Origin: PZPK01 sp041590075
Lineage (GTDB): Bacteria > Pseudomonadota > Gammaproteobacteria > Pseudomonadales > Oleiphilaceae
Assembly: GCA_041590075.1 (NCBI GenBank)
Contig: JBFHUL010000016.1
Location: 1-46,254, forward strand
Length of the DNA stretch: 46,254 nucleotides
Direction: 5' to 3'
Part shown: positions 25,046 through 32,536 of the stretch, piece by piece
Numbering within the stretch: position 1 is the stretch's first letter
How the letters are laid out: each line of letters opens with the position of its first letter
Notes under the pieces: model-generated
The model's database searches: none
The model's input: the letters and a program-made list of their open reading frames with translations, nothing else
What the model was told of the DNA's origin: nothing
Made by a program: the position numbers and the translations under genes

Positions 25046-26686
25046 CTAACCAAGCGCTTCGACTTTCTTTTTCAAAAAAACGTATCGTTTGTATTGCCTG
25101 TGCTGTGTAGGGATGTGCGCCACATTGGCCAGGCATTTTCGACACTTTTCCACCAACTGTGGGTTGCCTTGCTGCTCTTTGATCTGCTTTAACATGACCT
25201 GCACCAGATTGAGATTGAGCGCGGGGTGTTTGGGCGTGACTTCCAATGCCTGACTGAAGGTTTCAATCGCCGAGTTCAGTTCACCACGTTCAAACGCCGT
25301 AATCCCCTTCTTGTTGAGTTTACGCGCTTTCACCCGCTTCTGAAGGCTCACCGGCTCATCCAGCAATTCCTCGATACTCTCCAGCAGTTTGGCATCATCT
25401 TCATATTCTCCGGCGAGTTCACTCAACATTTGCTCCGCCTGACTGTCTTCACCCATGGCGTACAGCGTTTTGGCAAACTCAATTTTGGTCTGCGGATCAG
25501 CCTGGCCCCCATCCATCATTTGTTCAGCCTTGGCCAAAGACTTTTGCGCTTTGGCATCATCACCCTGCCCCTGATGGACGCGCGTTTCGATGAGAGCTGC
25601 ATTCATTTTCACGCGCGAATCGTCTTTGAACTTTTTCGAGACCCGCTCCATGGCATGTACCGCTTCCTTCGCGCGTTTTTTGCCTGCCTCAGTCGTGTCT
25701 CCCTCTGCAAGATCCGATAGACAGCGACCCAGATTCAAATAATTGTCGGGCGATTCGTGTACCGAATTGTTGCCCAGCTTTACGGTGGCCTTGTACGCCT
25801 TGGCCGCGCCTTCTACATCCTTATTCAGGGTGCACACTTCCGCGAGCTGTTTTTGTCGCATAATGGCATGTGGCGACACCTCCACGGCTCTTTCGAGGGT
25901 TTTTTGTGCGGCCACCGAATCGCCTTTTTTGAGCAAGGCGTCTGCCAACGCGTCATAGGCTTCAATGAGATTACCGTTGTCGCGAATCAGATTGTTCAGG
26001 TCGCGTATGGCCTCATCGTAGTCGCCGAGCGCCGTGCGCGTTTTCCCCGCACCCAGACGCGCCCAGCCGATGTCACGTTTGGTGAGCACATCCTCGTAGA
26101 TCCTCTTGGCCTTTTCATGCTCACCCATGCGATAGTACAAACTCGCCATGGTGCGCAGACACCACATCACATAGCGCGAATCGGATTTCAGTTCCTGATC
26201 CAGCAGCTCAATGGCCAGCTCATTCTCTCCCTTGTCGATCGCGATATTTATGGGTTTTAGCGCCTCACGCATCTCAACAAGGTGGTCGAGGCGCTTCTGA
26301 AGCACGGCACGCGTGATGGGTTTGGTAATGTAATTGTCGGGCAGATATTCAAGGGCCCCCAGCACCATGTCTTTCGCTGTTTCCGCGGTGACCATCACAA
26401 ACAGGGAGGTATGTTTGAGCACTTTGTTGTAGCGCAATTCCTCCAACACCTGCTGACCCGATTTGCCCGGCCCGAGGTTATAGTCACAAATAACAATATC
26501 AAACTCTTCGCGCTCACAGCGCTCCACGGCATCTTCCCCATTGCCCGCCACCTCAATACGGTCAACGCCAAACGTACGAATCATCTGCCGCATGGACATA
26601 CGAAAATTCTCAAAGTCATCTACAACCAGAATTCTCAACTTGCGGTAAAATTTCGCCAGCTGAACCTGGCGTTGCATCTCACTCAT
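25046..26686 (-). CDS. response regulator with TPR repeats
   Basis: 546 aa. Residues ~17-137 are an intact receiver: acidic pair in ILVVDD, phosphoacceptor Asp68 in IVICDYNLG, Thr/Ala switch in VMVTAE, and Lys in ITKP. The rest is tetratricopeptide repeats (LYYRMGEHEKAKRIYEDVL, then ALGDYDEAIRDLNNLI, ALADALLKKGDSVAAQKTL and others, with a last group near ITAFERGELNSAIETFSQAL). There is no DNA-binding or enzymatic output, so phosphorylation probably gates a protein interaction. No histidine kinase adjoins it. The start MSEMQRQ (26684-26686) has AAGAG upstream; the 56 residues before it in the frame are not family-like. Confidence 0.88.
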   Translation of the reverse strand: MSEMQRQVQLAKFYRKLRILVVDDFENFRMSMRQMIRTFGVDRIEVAGNGEDAVERCEREEFDIVICDYNLGPGKSGQQVLEELRYNKVLKHTSLFVMVTAETAKDMVLGALEYLPDNYITKPITRAVLQKRLDHLVEMREALKPINIAIDKGENELAIELLDQELKSDSRYVMWCLRTMASLYYRMGEHEKAKRIYEDVLTKRDIGWARLGAGKTRTALGDYDEAIRDLNNLIRDNGNLIEAYDALADALLKKGDSVAAQKTLERAVEVSPHAIMRQKQLAEVCTLNKDVEGAAKAYKATVKLGNNSVHESPDNYLNLGRCLSDLAEGDTTEAGKKRAKEAVHAMERVSKKFKDDSRVKMNAALIETRVHQGQGDDAKAQKSLAKAEQMMDGGQADPQTKIEFAKTLYAMGEDSQAEQMLSELAGEYEDDAKLLESIEELLDEPVSLQKRVKARKLNKKGITAFERGELNSAIETFSQALEVTPKHPALNLNLVQVMLKQIKEQQGNPQLVEKCRKCLANVAHIPTQHRQYKRYVFLKKKVEALG

Positions 26687-26810
26687 GGCCACTCTTTTGT
26701 CGATCAAAAAGTTTTTATCAGTGTAGCTTGTATCACCGTTTTTTGTGGGGATAATTACGCTTGCCGTTTGCACACCTGCTTGCTCTTTTTTCAGGAGAAA
26801 TGAATTCCCC

Positions 26811-27290
26811 ATGTCGCTGCCGCAATTTTTGGATATCGAATTCAGCCATCGCAACGAAGACGCCTATCCGATCGCGCTAAGCTGGTCCTTATCTGATGGC
26901 CAGTTAAAGTATGCATTGCTGATTCCCGACGACAGCTGGTCCCCCCAGGAAAACCCGCCCGACGACATGTCGCTGCAACATCTTTATGACCAGGGCTTTG
27001 CCGGACCTGACATTATCAGGGAGCTACAGGAAGACCTTGCCGGACAAACCGTGTTTGTTGACGGCCTCGACGACGATTACGGCGCCATTGAACGATTATT
27101 TGAAACCTATGGCGAAGAAATCACCTTCGAAATCGCCAGCATGAGCGCGCTGTTCACCGGGTATTCACTGGAAGAATTGCTCGATCTGCAGCGCAATCAG
27201 AAAGAGGAGCTCGGCGTGCCTGGTGACAGCGCCGAAGACGGCGTGCGCAGTTTGCTCTATCTGGCTAAACATCTCGGTGAAATCGATTGA
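26811..27290 (+). CDS. conserved hypothetical, possible degenerate DnaQ-like exonuclease fold
   Basis: 159 aa, acidic, no signal or membrane segment. It starts with FLDIEFSH, with Asp-x-Glu where DEDD exonucleases have their first motif; VFVDGLDDDYGAIERLF looks like the second-motif region, and a final H-L-G-E-I-D could be the HxxxxD motif. Spacing is only loosely right, so nuclease activity is uncertain and the fold is inferred. Start is ATG 26811; AGGAG is 13 bases upstream, rather far, and a closer ATG at 26800 opens a 26-codon frame out of phase. Divergent from the TPR regulator. Confidence 0.6.
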   Translation: MSLPQFLDIEFSHRNEDAYPIALSWSLSDGQLKYALLIPDDSWSPQENPPDDMSLQHLYDQGFAGPDIIRELQEDLAGQTVFVDGLDDDYGAIERLFETYGEEITFEIASMSALFTGYSLEELLDLQRNQKEELGVPGDSAEDGVRSLLYLAKHLGEID

Positions 27291-27332
27291 TATTCAAATA
27301 TTTGTGACCTTGATCTGAGCATTCTTAATAAC

Positions 27333-27362
27333 GAACGGGCAGTATCGCCCTTTCTGTTTCAC
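27333..27362 (+). terminator. probable terminator
   Basis: GAACGGGC-AGTATC-GCCCTTTC, seven pairs with one mismatch, then TGTTTC. It lies about 40 bases behind the preceding gene and before the outer-membrane gene. Confidence 0.4.
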
Positions 27363-27386
27363 CACACTCAAAAGGTAGTCAACCGG

Positions 27387-28094
27387 ATGACGCGTTGTAT
27401 GCGATTATTGATGTCATGCCTGATCGCGATCGGATGCCCCATCGCGCTGGCGCAACAAGCCAGCGTGTCCGACATTATCAATACCGATACCAAAGCCGAT
27501 AAAACCTACCTGAGTTTCGGTATGGGCCTGAACGAATTTCGCTCCGTTAATCTTGTTCTGGCCGAAGTCGAAGAGGATGGCAGTGAAAGCGCCATCGTCG
27601 AAGCCTTTTTCCCGGAAACGGCCCAAACCTATGGTGTGTTCGGAGTGCTCGGCACCTACATCACAGAATATGTCAAAACCGAACTGCGGTTTGGCACCGG
27701 CATCAAAGACGACACCATCAAAGAAGCGCTGGACGTTAACATTCACTATTGGCTAGCCTGGTACATGGGCGCAACCTACCCCATCACCGATTACATGTCG
27801 GCCTATGGCCTGTATGGCGTATCTCACTACGAAGCAGATGTCACCCGCCGCGAGACGCGCATTACGGTATCAAGCGGTGAGTCTTTACCCCAAACCTTTA
27901 ACGTGATCCCCAGCTCTGCGCAGATGGAAGAAGACCTTTTTGGCACCAAATTCAGCACGTCCTGGCTGCTCGGCTTGGACTTTCGTATCACACCCGCCTG
28001 GTATCTGGCATTTGAATACGGTCGCCTACTGCGCGACACCGACACCAATATCAAGGTGTATCAGGGCTCCATGCAACTGCGCTACGAATACTAG
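27387..28094 (+). CDS. small outer-membrane beta-barrel protein
   Basis: 235 aa with signal peptide (MTRCMRLLMSCLIAIGCPIALAQ cut after ALA). The mature protein alternates aromatic and polar residues in strands and ends in QLRYEY, the C-terminal aromatic signature read by the BAM complex. Resembles eight-stranded OmpA/OmpX-like barrel proteins ('OMP beta-brl'). No enzymatic motif. Convergent with rlmKL; the two stop codons share CTAG. Confidence 0.8.
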   Translation: MTRCMRLLMSCLIAIGCPIALAQQASVSDIINTDTKADKTYLSFGMGLNEFRSVNLVLAEVEEDGSESAIVEAFFPETAQTYGVFGVLGTYITEYVKTELRFGTGIKDDTIKEALDVNIHYWLAWYMGATYPITDYMSAYGLYGVSHYEADVTRRETRITVSSGESLPQTFNVIPSSAQMEEDLFGTKFSTSWLLGLDFRITPAWYLAFEYGRLLRDTDTNIKVYQGSMQLRYEY

Positions 28095-30307
28095 TCAGCC
28101 CCGCCATGGCGGATAAACCAGCAATGGTGAATCTGTGGGTGCCGTTCAAAGTCCTTATCCAATGATGGCTTGTGCCAGTTTTGCACCCGGTACGTATTGG
28201 CCAGACTTTCATCGAGCTTGAACTTCTGCAGATTATTGGAAAACACCAGAACGCCCTCCTTGGCCAGGCGCTGCATGCACAAACTGATCAGTTCTGCATG
28301 ATCTCTTTGTACATCCAGAATGCCCTCCATGCGCTTGGAATTTGAAAAACTGGGAGGGTCGAGAAAAATCAGGTCAAACTTATTCTGCGCGCCGGGCGCG
28401 GGCGTCTGCCGTAACCATTCCAGACAATCTGCTTGCAGCAACTCATGATCTCTACCAGACAGTGCATTCAAGGCAAGATTTCTCCCTGCCCATGCCAGAT
28501 AGGTTTTCGACATGTCGATACTCAGGGAGCTTCGGGCGCCCCCCAGCGCAGCCTGCACCGTTACCGCAGCGGTGTAACAAAACAGATTCAGCACCCGCTT
28601 GTTGTCGCTTTGCGCTCGCATCCACCTGCGAATCGGCCTGTGATCGAGAAACAACCCGGTATCCAGATAATCGGCTAAATTCACTTCGAATCGTGCATCG
28701 TACTCACGCACAGTAAAAAACTGATTACGGCGCGCCTGCTTTTCGTATTGTTGCGTCCCTTTCTGCCTCTGGCGCTGCTTTAGAAAAATACGCTCTCCGG
28801 GCACATCCAACACTTCCCGCAACACAAACAGCGCTTCAGAAAGCCGTTCAAATGCGACTTTGTCGGGCAATGATTTCGGCGGCATGTACTCCTGTACATG
28901 CAGGTGCAGCAGGCCCTCCTCGCTATGGTACAGATCCAGCGCAAAGGCGTACTCGGGCATATCCGCGTCGTACAACCGGAAACAGGATATCTCTTTTTGT
29001 CGGGCCCACTTGCCGATGGACTTGAGGTTTTTCTGCATGCGATTTCGCAGCATGGCTGCGCGATCGGGCTGAGCGACCTGCCAATGTTCGGGATTCGCCA
29101 AACGATCAGCCTGACTCATCCAGGCTTCGCGATATCGTTGATCTTCATCCAGACGAAACAACAGCAACTGGCTTTCCAGAGCGCCATTAAAAAGTTTGTA
29201 CTGTTTATGGCTCCGCCACCCGATGTGGCGGGAAAGCTCCGTATTACCGGTAAATACTGCGGCCTGCCAACCACCGAGTTCACGTTCAAACAGTCGACCC
29301 AAATCTTGGTACAGGGTCTCCAATGCTTTTTTCTCGCCCAAACGTTCGCCATAGGGAGGATTAGTGATAAGCAAACCCGTATGCAGCTTTTCATTCAGCG
29401 TAAACGCCCTCAGCTCACGCTTCTCGACATGCACCCAGCGCTCCATGCCCGCGCGCTGAATGTTCTCCCAGGCTTTTTTAATCACCGGACCGTGCTCGTC
29501 ATAGCCAACAATCCGGACCTGTGAGCGCTCGCAAGCCGCCTCATGCCTTTCCCGGGCTTCCTGCACAAGTGCTCCCCAGCCGTCATCATCATGGAGCAGC
29601 CAGGCCGAAAAGCCCCAGACTTCACGTTCCAGATTGGGCGCTTTTTGCGTCGCAATCATCGCGGCTTCAATCAAAAACGTGCCAGACCCACACATGGGAT
29701 CAATCAGGCTTTGATCATGCACCCGCTCCGCTTTCCAACCCGCCAAACGTAACAGGCCGGCCGCCAGGTTTTCCTTGAGGGGCGCTTTGCCTGCCGTCTG
29801 CCGATATCCACGTCGGTGTAAACTCTCGCCGCTCAGATCCAACCCAATAACCGCGTAGCCCTTGTGCAATCTGCCCGAAATGCGCACTGCGGGCGATGTA
29901 CGGTCGACCGAGGGGCGTATGCCTGTCTGTTCACGAAACAGATCCACCACCGCGTCTTTTATTCGTAAGGCGCCAAAGGTTGAATTATTCAGCCAACTGG
30001 TAGTGCCATGGAATTCCACCGCAAAACTGTGCTCAACCTTGAAATGTGCGCACCAATCAATCTGTTTGGCCAGCGCATAAATCTCGTCGACGCTACCCAC
30101 TTTGCCACGGGCGAGTTCGAGGATCACTCGGTTGGCCAAACGCGACCATAAAAGCACACGATAGATCTGTGACAACTCAGCCACCACTTCGACGCCGGCA
30201 GGAATAGCGCGCGTCTGCGTCACGCCCAGGTCGTGAATTTCCTGTTCCAGCGCATAGTGCAAACCGCGCGGCGCACTCACGAAAGCGGTAACCGTATGTG
30301 TAGGCAT
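28091..30307 (-). CDS. rlmL: bifunctional 23S rRNA methyltransferase RlmKL
   Basis: Methylates 23S rRNA at G2445 (m2G, RlmL part) and G2069 (m7G, RlmK part). N-terminal THUMP domain, then the RlmL methyltransferase with DPMCGSGTFLIEAA and catalytic NPPYGERLG; the C-terminal RlmK half has NLFCYTAAVTVQAALGGA and DPPSFSNSKRM. 738 aa from the ATG at 30305-30307 (GGGAAAT upstream); a TTG nine codons further up is less likely. Followed divergently by rmf and then pyrD, a familiar neighbourhood in Pseudomonas-type genomes. Confidence 0.96.
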   Translation of the reverse strand: MPTHTVTAFVSAPRGLHYALEQEIHDLGVTQTRAIPAGVEVVAELSQIYRVLLWSRLANRVILELARGKVGSVDEIYALAKQIDWCAHFKVEHSFAVEFHGTTSWLNNSTFGALRIKDAVVDLFREQTGIRPSVDRTSPAVRISGRLHKGYAVIGLDLSGESLHRRGYRQTAGKAPLKENLAAGLLRLAGWKAERVHDQSLIDPMCGSGTFLIEAAMIATQKAPNLEREVWGFSAWLLHDDDGWGALVQEARERHEAACERSQVRIVGYDEHGPVIKKAWENIQRAGMERWVHVEKRELRAFTLNEKLHTGLLITNPPYGERLGEKKALETLYQDLGRLFERELGGWQAAVFTGNTELSRHIGWRSHKQYKLFNGALESQLLLFRLDEDQRYREAWMSQADRLANPEHWQVAQPDRAAMLRNRMQKNLKSIGKWARQKEISCFRLYDADMPEYAFALDLYHSEEGLLHLHVQEYMPPKSLPDKVAFERLSEALFVLREVLDVPGERIFLKQRQRQKGTQQYEKQARRNQFFTVREYDARFEVNLADYLDTGLFLDHRPIRRWMRAQSDNKRVLNLFCYTAAVTVQAALGGARSSLSIDMSKTYLAWAGRNLALNALSGRDHELLQADCLEWLRQTPAPGAQNKFDLIFLDPPSFSNSKRMEGILDVQRDHAELISLCMQRLAKEGVLVFSNNLQKFKLDESLANTYRVQNWHKPSLDKDFERHPQIHHCWFIRHGGAD

Positions 30308-30747
30308 CTTTAATTTCCCAAAATTCGTTAACAAAATTCAAACACTCAGGCGCGAGGCGTTAGCGCCGCGATTCGACCACGCCAGCATCGACAAAACAAG
30401 ACCTTAGAAGGCGATATGCTGAGTGCGTATAAAAACGACACAATTTAGATAAATAAAGTTGTGTACTTTTCTGCCCTTCTTCGCTTAACTGAAGAGCCGG
30501 CACCGAATTACTGTGCCGAACAACCCAGGGCTTTTGATAGGCGATGTTCGCCTAACTGTGGTGGGCAGCCGGTGCCAAACCAAGCGCACTGAAGCATACA
30601 CGCTGCCACGACAAAAGCAGGTCATCATCCGGCCTTCCATCTTCTACGATGAGAGGCCCCGCATACGGAGGTTTATTCACGCTCGCCCAGTACGAGCCAG
30701 TTCAACCCAAATACGCTTAAACGTAATGATCGTGAGGTTCGACAAGA
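30308..30747. other. 440-bp control region between rlmL and rmf
   Basis: Probably holds the rmf promoter(s) and leader. A hairpin CGGCAC-9-GTGCCG is at 30498-30518. TATAAA near 30440 could be a -10 but lacks a good -35. The 85-codon frame beginning GTG 30513 overlaps the rmf start and has no family resemblance. Nothing else seen. Confidence 0.4.
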
Positions 30748-30957
30748 ATGAGAAGACAAAAAAGAGATAGTGATCAACGTGCTTATGTTAAAGGTTATCA
30801 AGCCGGTGTTTCAGGTAAATCCAAATCACTTTGTCCCAATTCCACACAAGCGGTGCAACAAAATTGGTTAAACGGTTGGCGAGCCGGCCGAGAAGATAAT
30901 TGGAGCGGTTTTACCGGCGTTTCCGGTATCCACCGCCACCCTGCACTGCAACAGTAA
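30748..30957 (+). CDS. rmf: ribosome modulation factor RMF
   Basis: Stationary-phase ribosome hibernation factor that joins 70S ribosomes into 100S dimers. The N-terminal MRRQKRDSDQRAYVKGYQAG, then KSKSLCP and NWLNGWRAGRED, match E. coli RMF closely. At 69 aa it has about 14 residues more at the C-terminus (to HRHPALQQ) than the 55-aa E. coli protein. GAGG lies ten bases before the ATG. A good terminator follows. Confidence 0.95.
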   Translation: MRRQKRDSDQRAYVKGYQAGVSGKSKSLCPNSTQAVQQNWLNGWRAGREDNWSGFTGVSGIHRHPALQQ

Positions 30958-31001
30958 ACCGCGAATATTTTCCCTGAGAGCAGCACATGCTCCTCTCCAA
31001 C

Positions 31002-31024
31002 GGCCCGCAATAGCGGGCCTTTTC
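31002..31024 (+). terminator. rho-independent terminator of rmf
   Basis: GGCCCGC-AATA-GCGGGCC followed by TTTTCATT. Perfect seven-pair GC stem, 44 bases behind the rmf stop. The opposite side has no U-run, so it serves the plus strand. Confidence 0.9.
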
Positions 31025-31045
31025 ATTGCAGGTAAGCAGGGTTGA

Positions 31046-32062
31046 TTAAGGCGCCAGAGCCCGCACACATTCACCTACCAATGCTGGCCCACGGTAGATA
31101 AAACCGGTATATATCTGCACAAGCTTGGCCCCCGCGGCAATTTTTTCCGCCGCATCCTCACCACGCATGATACCGCCCACGCCAATAATGGGCACCTGCT
31201 CACCCAACTCCGCATGGAGCAATTCAATCATCTGCGTCGATTTACGCGTCAGTGGCGCACCACTCAGACCGCCAGCCTCGTTCGCGAAGGGCGAGGACTG
31301 CACCGCCTCGCGATCGAGCGTCGTGTTGGTCGCGATCACCGCATCAAAATCCCGCTCCTTCAGCGCACCTGCTACCTGCCGGGTGTCGTCTTCATTCATA
31401 TCCGGCGCAATCTTGATCGCGATCGGCACGTATCGGCCATGCTCCTTAGCGAGTACCGCCTGCTCTTCTTTTATCGCGTCCAACAGTTGATTCAGTGCAT
31501 CACCGAACTGTAAATCACGTAAACCCGGCGTATTCGGAGAAGAAACATTCACAGTGACGTAGGCCGCGTGGTTGTATACCGCTCGCAAACCTTTCAGATA
31601 GTCGTCGTTTGCCTGCTCCACCGGCGTGTCAAAATTCTTGCCGATATTGATGCCAATAGGGCCTGCGTAACGCGCCTTGCGAACGCGTTCAATAAGGTGT
31701 TCCAGACCCTTGTTATTAAATCCCATGCGATTAATGATGGCCTGCTGCTCTTTCAAGCGAAACAAGCGTGGCTTGGGATTACCCGGTTGCGCGCGCGGCG
31801 TGACTGTTCCCACTTCCACAAAACCAAACCCCAGCGCGCCAAGCGCATCAAGGTGATCGGCATTTTTGTCCAACCCGGCTGCCAATCCGACTTGATTGGG
31901 AAAGCGAATCCCCATCACTTCAACAGGCTGCTCAGGCACAGCGTTGATAAAAGGCGACAAAACCCCCAGCCGATGCAAGGCGCTTAGCCACTCGAGGGAT
32001 AGATCATGCGAAGTTTCGGGAGACAGTGTAAACAGCAATTTGCGCAACAATGTATAGGACAT
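31046..32062 (-). CDS. pyrD: dihydroorotate dehydrogenase (quinone), class 2
   Basis: Inner-membrane-associated FMN enzyme oxidising dihydroorotate to orotate with quinone, fourth step of pyrimidine synthesis. 338 aa with the class 2 N-terminal amphipathic helix (LLRKLLFTLSPETSHDLSL). Catalytic Ser175 is in VNVSSPNTPGL, with NRMGFNNKG, KIAPD and GVGGIMRGEDA as substrate and FMN sites. GAGGAAAGC precedes the ATG. Convergent with rmf. Confidence 0.97.
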   Translation of the reverse strand: MSYTLLRKLLFTLSPETSHDLSLEWLSALHRLGVLSPFINAVPEQPVEVMGIRFPNQVGLAAGLDKNADHLDALGALGFGFVEVGTVTPRAQPGNPKPRLFRLKEQQAIINRMGFNNKGLEHLIERVRKARYAGPIGINIGKNFDTPVEQANDDYLKGLRAVYNHAAYVTVNVSSPNTPGLRDLQFGDALNQLLDAIKEEQAVLAKEHGRYVPIAIKIAPDMNEDDTRQVAGALKERDFDAVIATNTTLDREAVQSSPFANEAGGLSGAPLTRKSTQMIELLHAELGEQVPIIGVGGIMRGEDAAEKIAAGAKLVQIYTGFIYRGPALVGECVRALAP

Positions 32063-32289
32063 GCTTTCCTCGGTGAGCTAATCAGTGTGAGAGTCGGACT
32101 TTTACGTTTGCGGGTCGCACTAACCGTTAGGATACTTTGCAGGCTCAGGATGCGGGATTAAACCGGGATTCCGAGCGCTCGCGATGGTACCCGAAACGGG
32201 ACCAAAAACGAACCCAATTTTAGTATCGATAAATCTTGACAATTTGCGATTATGTTCGGCTCTCATCACCTCTGTGACAGCTTTGTCAT

Positions 32290-32312
32290 TTATCCACTAA
32301 ATCTGTGGATAA
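32290..32312. repeat. inverted pair of DnaA-box-like sites
   Basis: TTATCCACT (32290-32298) and TGTGGATAA (32304-32312) face each other; the arms TTATCCAC/GTGGATAA are perfect, 7 bases apart. The second is a perfect consensus DnaA box (TTATCCACA on the minus strand), the first differs at the last base. Could also be just an RNA hairpin. Confidence 0.45.
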
Positions 32313-32489
32313 CTTTGTTGAAAACCGGCGAGAAACCGCTCAAACCCCTTGCCTCTTGGTGCTTTTGGTCAAATTGATCACTTTTTAACCATTTTATTTG
32401 TCTTTATTTTTCAACGACTTACAAAGCTTTTGTACAATAATGAGTGGAACGTCAAGTTTATACTATCCGCATGGTCAAGCCCCAAGACT

Positions 32490-32526
32490 GTGCATAAAAA
32501 CGACATATATTTGGCGCTTTATGCAC
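32490..32526. repeat. 9-bp inverted repeat behind uvrB
   Basis: GTGCATAAA (32490-32498) and TTTATGCAC (32518-32526), 19-base loop, 11 bases beyond the uvrB stop. No U-run, so at most a weak 3'-end stabilising hairpin. Confidence 0.4.
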
Positions 32527-32536
32527 AATAATGACG

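Larger units (their letters stand above)
32063..32536. other. 474-bp intergenic, AT-rich, with two inverted repeats
   Basis: Between pyrD (start) and uvrB (end). Besides the two repeats listed separately, TGACA-GCT-TTGTCA (about 32275-32288) could form a hairpin. TTGACA at about 32238 has no good -10. The 60-codon frame at 32349 is not gene-like. Confidence 0.4.

Noticed and set aside
30513..30770. 85-codon GTG frame before rmf
   Set aside because: Overlaps the rmf start out of phase; no features.
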